Position numbers and translations under genes: made by a program. 64,000 nt of DNA from Desulfobulbaceae bacterium (GTDB lineage: Bacteria; Desulfobacterota; Desulfobulbia; Desulfobulbales; Desulfobulbaceae): positions 1-64,000 of the forward strand of contig JALSNC010000126.1 in the NCBI GenBank assembly GCA_026987195.1, written 5' to 3'. The number at the start of each line of letters is the position of its first letter. Position 1 is the stretch's first letter. This document shows, in pieces, positions 62,490 through 64,000 of this stretch. Under the pieces are notes generated by a model, which saw nothing but the letters and a program-made list of their open reading frames with translations, was not told the DNA's origin and searched no databases.

Positions 62490-62491
62490 TT

Positions 62492-62527
62492 GTTCACCGC
62501 TGACGGCAACTACGGCCTGCTGCTGAA
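62492..62527 (-). repeat. R2 short repeat with R1 end
   Basis: Inverted R2 core (TGTTCACCGCTGACGGCAAC) then an R1 end (GCCTGCTGCTGAACC). It fills most of the 67-bp gap between the convergent dus and DUF445 genes. Confidence 0.5.
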
Positions 62528-62556
62528 CCGGTGCAGCGTCCCGCTGTCGCCGCACA

Positions 62557-64000
62557 TCAGAGCTGGAGGAGCAGCAGGTTGATCAGGCCGATCAGGAACC
62601 CCAGGAGGGCACCGAACAGATTGATGTAGCGGAACTGTTCTTCCATGATGGAGAGCAGGAGCCGCTCAAGCTGGAGCAGGTCGAGAGAATTGACCTTGTC
62701 GGCGACCACCTGCCGGATATTGAGGGATTCCACCAGGCCGGGCACCTCCTTGAGCAGCATCCGGTTGGCGGTGAGAACGATGTAATCGGTGATGCCCGTG
62801 CGGATTCCCGCCGGCATGAGCCGGTGGAGCACGCCCACCGGACGGTTGACCAGGGAGTCCACCATGGTATTGACCATCCGGTCCAGGAGACGGACCACCT
62901 TGCGGGAGCGGACCAGGGCCACAGCCTCGCTGGTGATGAAGTCGTGGAGCCGGTGGCCGTCCCGGCCGGGAAAGAGTTGCGCGGCAATGTCGGCCAGCTC
63001 CCGTTCCCCGTGGTCGAGCATCTCCTCCATGCTGTTGCGGATCATGGTGGAAAGGGTCTCGGCAACACCCCGGGAGCGCAGGACGCCGAGGATCTGTATC
63101 GCCGCCTGCCGGCAGATCATCCGGTACTGGTCGTCGTCCACCCTGGCCCGGAACCGGGCCAGGGGTGTATGGAGGAAGCGCTCGGCCTGTTCGACCAGGA
63201 CCACGGCCAGCCGTTCCTGGAGCTCGGGTTCCTGCAGCCAGCCGATGATCTCGTCTTCCTTGTCGAGCAGATAGTCACGGATCCTGGCCTCCATGGTCTC
63301 CATATCCAGAAAACCGCGGGCCATGGCCCCCACCGGACCGAGGCTGTCCAGAAAATGATTGACCCCGTCCCGGACCGCGTGGATGATCCGTTCCCGCACC
63401 GCCGGCTCGGAGAGCATGGCCGAGAGCTTTTTCAGGATGCGCGGCGACTGCTGCTCGATGGAGGCGATGATGAACCCGATGAAGGGTTCCGGCAGATGAT
63501 CGGCCAGGGTACGGCCCTCCTGCGCCGCCTGATCGAAACGTCGGGCCAGATAGGCGGTGAGCCATTTTTCGGCACCCGGACCATGGAGCAGATCCATGAT
63601 CAGCCGGTCGATGAAGCTGTAGACCTCCTGCCGGTCCTCCACAGAGACCAGCTCGTTGAGCCGGTGATGGCCCATGCTCCCGAGCTGGTCCGTGACCAGG
63701 GCCGATACGGCCTGCTCAAAGTCTCTGCTGGCAATATAGCGATGCACCCCTTCCCGCAGCCGGTACTTGACCGTCCGTACCCCGATCTTGAAATAGGCCT
63801 GGAAACGACGCGGCAGCATGGTGATCACCGGGCCGTAGTCCCGGCTCAGGATCTCCCGCACCCGGGTATCGACGATCCCGTGGAGGTGTTCCTGGAACGG
63901 CTCCTCGGACAGGGCCGCGCCGATATCCCGGGAGGTCAGGAGGTGGCTGCCCACCATCTCGCCGATGTTCTCGGCCAGCAGCGCGCGCCGGGACGGGATG
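62557..64000 (-). CDS. DUF445 family membrane-associated protein (5' end outside window)
   Basis: The frame is open through base 64000 (last complete codon 63999), so the N terminus is missing. The part seen is ~480 residues, almost all helical, with a repeated DUF445 pattern (L-A-E-N-I-G-E-M-V-G-S-H-L-L-T near the visible start) and a C-terminal membrane helix (G-A-L-L-G-F-L-I-G-L-I-N-L-L-L-L). Function is unknown. Family members usually start with another membrane helix. Confidence 0.85.
   Translation of the reverse strand, partial: IPSRRALLAENIGEMVGSHLLTSRDIGAALSEEPFQEHLHGIVDTRVREILSRDYGPVITMLPRRFQAYFKIGVRTVKYRLREGVHRYIASRDFEQAVSALVTDQLGSMGHHRLNELVSVEDRQEVYSFIDRLIMDLLHGPGAEKWLTAYLARRFDQAAQEGRTLADHLPEPFIGFIIASIEQQSPRILKKLSAMLSEPAVRERIIHAVRDGVNHFLDSLGPVGAMARGFLDMETMEARIRDYLLDKEDEIIGWLQEPELQERLAVVLVEQAERFLHTPLARFRARVDDDQYRMICRQAAIQILGVLRSRGVAETLSTMIRNSMEEMLDHGERELADIAAQLFPGRDGHRLHDFITSEAVALVRSRKVVRLLDRMVNTMVDSLVNRPVGVLHRLMPAGIRTGITDYIVLTANRMLLKEVPGLVESLNIRQVVADKVNSLDLLQLERLLLSIMEEQFRYINLFGALLGFLIGLINLLLLQL

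Noticed and set aside
3331-62527. Dispersed repeats as a CRISPR array
   Set aside because: The copies are scattered, 40-210 bp long, with no regular spacers and no cas genes.

Overview
The window is high-GC bacterial chromosome. It most resembles a Gram-negative anaerobe of the Desulfobacterota (Deltaproteobacteria), probably a Desulfobulbales-type sulfur or sulfate metaboliser. The evidence is an LptE outer-membrane lipoprotein, a multiheme cytochrome/ferredoxin/NrfD quinone module, a Tll0287-type heme sensor kinase, very many two-component proteins and two UGA-recoded selenoprotein genes. The organism assignment is inference; the gene content is read from the sequence. No rRNA, tRNA, CRISPR array, transposase or phage gene was seen.

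Layout. 1-10.6 kb is a signalling block: a KaiC-like ATPase (cut by the window start), a hybrid kinase, a selenocysteine peroxiredoxin, two response regulators (degenerate HD-GYP and HDOD) and two more sensor kinases. 10.9-18.2 kb holds priA, galU and hrpA. 18.4-23.6 kb holds a small protein, a large membrane protein and a tetraheme cytochrome - ferredoxin - NrfD operon behind a promoter with an operator-like inverted repeat. 24.2-25.4 kb is a triple-rhodanese lipoprotein gene with an in-frame UGA and a SECIS-like hairpin. 25.4-34 kb holds an Hpt protein, a TsaC-like protein, a purD-purE fusion, a TetR regulator with a palindromic site, greA, a TPR protein, a DegT aminotransferase and rpoH. 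34.3-40 kb holds lepA, a Cys/Trp-rich small protein, engB, hisG, hisI and small proteins. 40.3-51.1 kb is a chemosensory operon (hybrid CheA, two receptors, CheW, CheB, CheR, a receiver protein) followed by mazG. 51.2-59.2 kb is the rpsF-rpsR-DUF2232-rplI-dnaB-leuS-lptE run, with a candidate S6:S18 leader RNA before rpsF. 59.3-64 kb holds transketolase, a Dus enzyme and a DUF445 protein cut by the window end.

The most unusual layer lies between the genes. At least four families of dispersed intergenic repeats are present, called here R1 (100-125 bp foldback ending in TTCAGCAG/CTGCTGAA), R2 (about 45 bp, core TTGCCGATAGCGGTGAAC), R3 (about 170-210 bp with 22-bp inverted ends) and R4 (about 160-190 bp with 21-bp inverted ends). 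They are often joined into composites. All three R4 copies lie 28-36 bp upstream of a start codon in the same orientation relative to the gene, and two of those genes are the two selenoprotein genes.

The two recoded genes both concern sulfur/selenium redox chemistry: a one-Sec peroxiredoxin and an exported sulfurtransferase-like protein. Both carry a hairpin with a GGUC-type loop just after the UGA, as expected for SelB-dependent decoding. The sel genes themselves are not in the window.
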